From Sphingopyxis terrae subsp. terrae NBRC 15098 (GTDB taxonomy: Bacteria > Pseudomonadota > Alphaproteobacteria > Sphingomonadales > Sphingomonadaceae), in the NCBI RefSeq assembly GCF_001610975.1, contig NZ_CP013342.1:3357001-3421000 (forward strand): a stretch of 64,000 nt of DNA. Direction: 5' to 3'. Made by a program: the position numbers and the translations under genes. The first letter of the stretch is position 1. Each line of letters opens with the position of its first letter. Below, piece after piece: positions 63,255 to 64,000 of this stretch. Under the pieces are notes generated by a model. That model was given only the letters and a program-made list of their open reading frames with translations. It was not told where the DNA came from and searched no databases.

Positions 63255-64000
63255 TGCGCAAGTTGCAGCGGCCTCTCGTCGCCTTGGCATTCGCCGGCTT
63301 GTTTGCCTGCTCCTCGCCGTCGGCGGCACAGTCGCGCGACGGCGATACGACAGATCTGACCTCCACATGCGAAGTCGGTCGAGACGCGCAAGCGTGCCTG
63401 CGGCAGGCGATCCGGCTTTATGAGGGCAAGAAGCAGGCCAGGGACGACGTCGGCGCTCGCCGTTTCGCCGCCAAGGCGTGTGCCGAAGGAAATGCCGAGG
63501 GCTGCAACTTCCTGGCCGCGATGCTCGAGAAGGCTATTGGCGGCCCCGCCGACCGCCCGTCGGCGGTCCGCAATTATCGCCGGGCGTGCTTCGAGGGATA
63601 CGCAAACGCCTGCTACAACCTTGGCCAACTCTTCTATCGCGAGGCTGCGAGCAATGATGAGGTGGCGGAAGCCCGCGCCTTGTTCGCGCGGGGGTGCGAC
63701 GCGCATATCGCCGATTCCTGTAACAATCATGCGGTGATGCTGAAGTTCGGCGAGGGCGGACCGCGCGATCTGCCCGGCGCCCGAGCCGGGTTCGATGCCG
63801 CCTGTACGGCGGGCAGCAACGAGGGATGCACCAACTACGGCTACATGCTGATGATGGGCGAAGCAGGCCCAAGGGACATTGGGCGCGCCGCCGCGTTGCT
63901 CGACGCAGCCTGCACCGCGGGCGCAGCAAATGCGTGCGACAATATGGGGGTCATGCTGATGAACGGCATGAACGGCCCTGCTGACTTCGGCAGCGCAGGC
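63251..64000 (+). CDS. Exported cysteine-rich Sel1-like repeat protein, cut by the window end
   Basis: The frame is open for all 250 codons from the ATG at 63251 to the window edge. The ATG overlaps the previous stop. A signal peptide (LVALAFAGLFACSSPSAAQ, with a lipobox-like FAC) precedes Sel1-like repeats with two Cys each: AAKACAEGNAEGCNFLAAML, YRRACFEGYANACYNLGQLF, DAACTAGSNEGCTNYGYMLM. It resembles the protein at 60869 but is more regular. If the Cys after LFA is lipidated, it would be an anchored lipoprotein. The C-terminus is outside the window. Confidence 0.8.
   Translation, partial: MMRKLQRPLVALAFAGLFACSSPSAAQSRDGDTTDLTSTCEVGRDAQACLRQAIRLYEGKKQARDDVGARRFAAKACAEGNAEGCNFLAAMLEKAIGGPADRPSAVRNYRRACFEGYANACYNLGQLFYREAASNDEVAEARALFARGCDAHIADSCNNHAVMLKFGEGGPRDLPGARAGFDAACTAGSNEGCTNYGYMLMMGEAGPRDIGRAAALLDAACTAGAANACDNMGVMLMNGMNGPADFGSAG

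Overview
The window looks like the chromosome of a GC-rich alphaproteobacterium, most likely a sphingomonad (Sphingopyxis/Sphingomonas/Sphingobium type). This rests on base composition, on small proteins typical of that order (a DUF6894 protein, a PRC-barrel protein, a small membrane protein ending DESFPSSDPPAY), and on GGAAC-N16/17-CGTT promoter candidates that match the alphaproteobacterial general-stress sigma factor EcfG. No rRNA, tRNA, CRISPR array or phage module was recognised.

Region 1 (1-23.2 kb) is a type I secretion and surface-adhesion locus. It holds an outer-membrane TolC-like channel (373-1944), an RTX calcium-binding protein (2227-4416) with a strong terminator, an exported M23 endopeptidase (4879-5865), a very AT-rich spacer, and a 2737-residue adhesin (6326-14539). 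The adhesin is followed by its apparent export operon: TolC-like channel, ABC exporter with a C39-like domain, SleB-like cell-wall hydrolase and HlyD-type adaptor (14633-20551). The last three junctions overlap by ATGA. On the other strand are a LuxR-type regulator with an atypical receiver (20654-21394) and a LapG-like periplasmic cysteine protease (21915-23018). The adhesin has a Pro-Ala-Ala-Gly site in its N-terminal segment, so adhesin, exporter and protease resemble the Pseudomonas LapA/LapG release system. A 19-base motif recurs upstream of the RTX, M23 and LapG-like genes, and its first nine bases occur upstream of the adhesin.

Region 2 (23.5-53.7 kb) is a mosaic of stress and carbohydrate genes. 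It includes phosphatidylserine decarboxylase, a flavodoxin-fold protein, a GFA protein, mannose-6-phosphate isomerase, a ROK sugar kinase, DUF421 and DUF202 membrane proteins, and a Na+/H+ antiporter with a perfect EcfG-type promoter. A coupled four-gene operon follows (histidine phosphatase, NAD(P)HX dehydratase, MgtC-like, thioredoxin-reductase-like), then a HAD-IIB phosphatase, a zinc alcohol/formaldehyde dehydrogenase, a Crp/Fnr regulator, a large catalase, hemerythrin, and two GH130 enzymes with a GT4 glycosyltransferase. The mannose enzymes, GT4 and GH130 pair could form a mannoside synthesis and phosphorolysis cycle. Three decayed genes are visible: GNAT, hemerythrin and cyanophycinase.

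Region 3 (53.7-59.4 kb) is an insertion hot spot. An IS3-family element and an IS1182-family element flank a single, less GC-rich gene for an AAA-like (AAA_35/STAND-type) ATPase with TPR-like repeats. An upstream partner reading frame appears to have been split by the IS3 element.

Region 4 (59.6-64 kb) has a LuxR-type regulator and then a run of exported proteins: a cysteine-rich Sel1-like protein, an unrecognised exported protein, and a second cysteine-rich Sel1-like protein cut by the window end.
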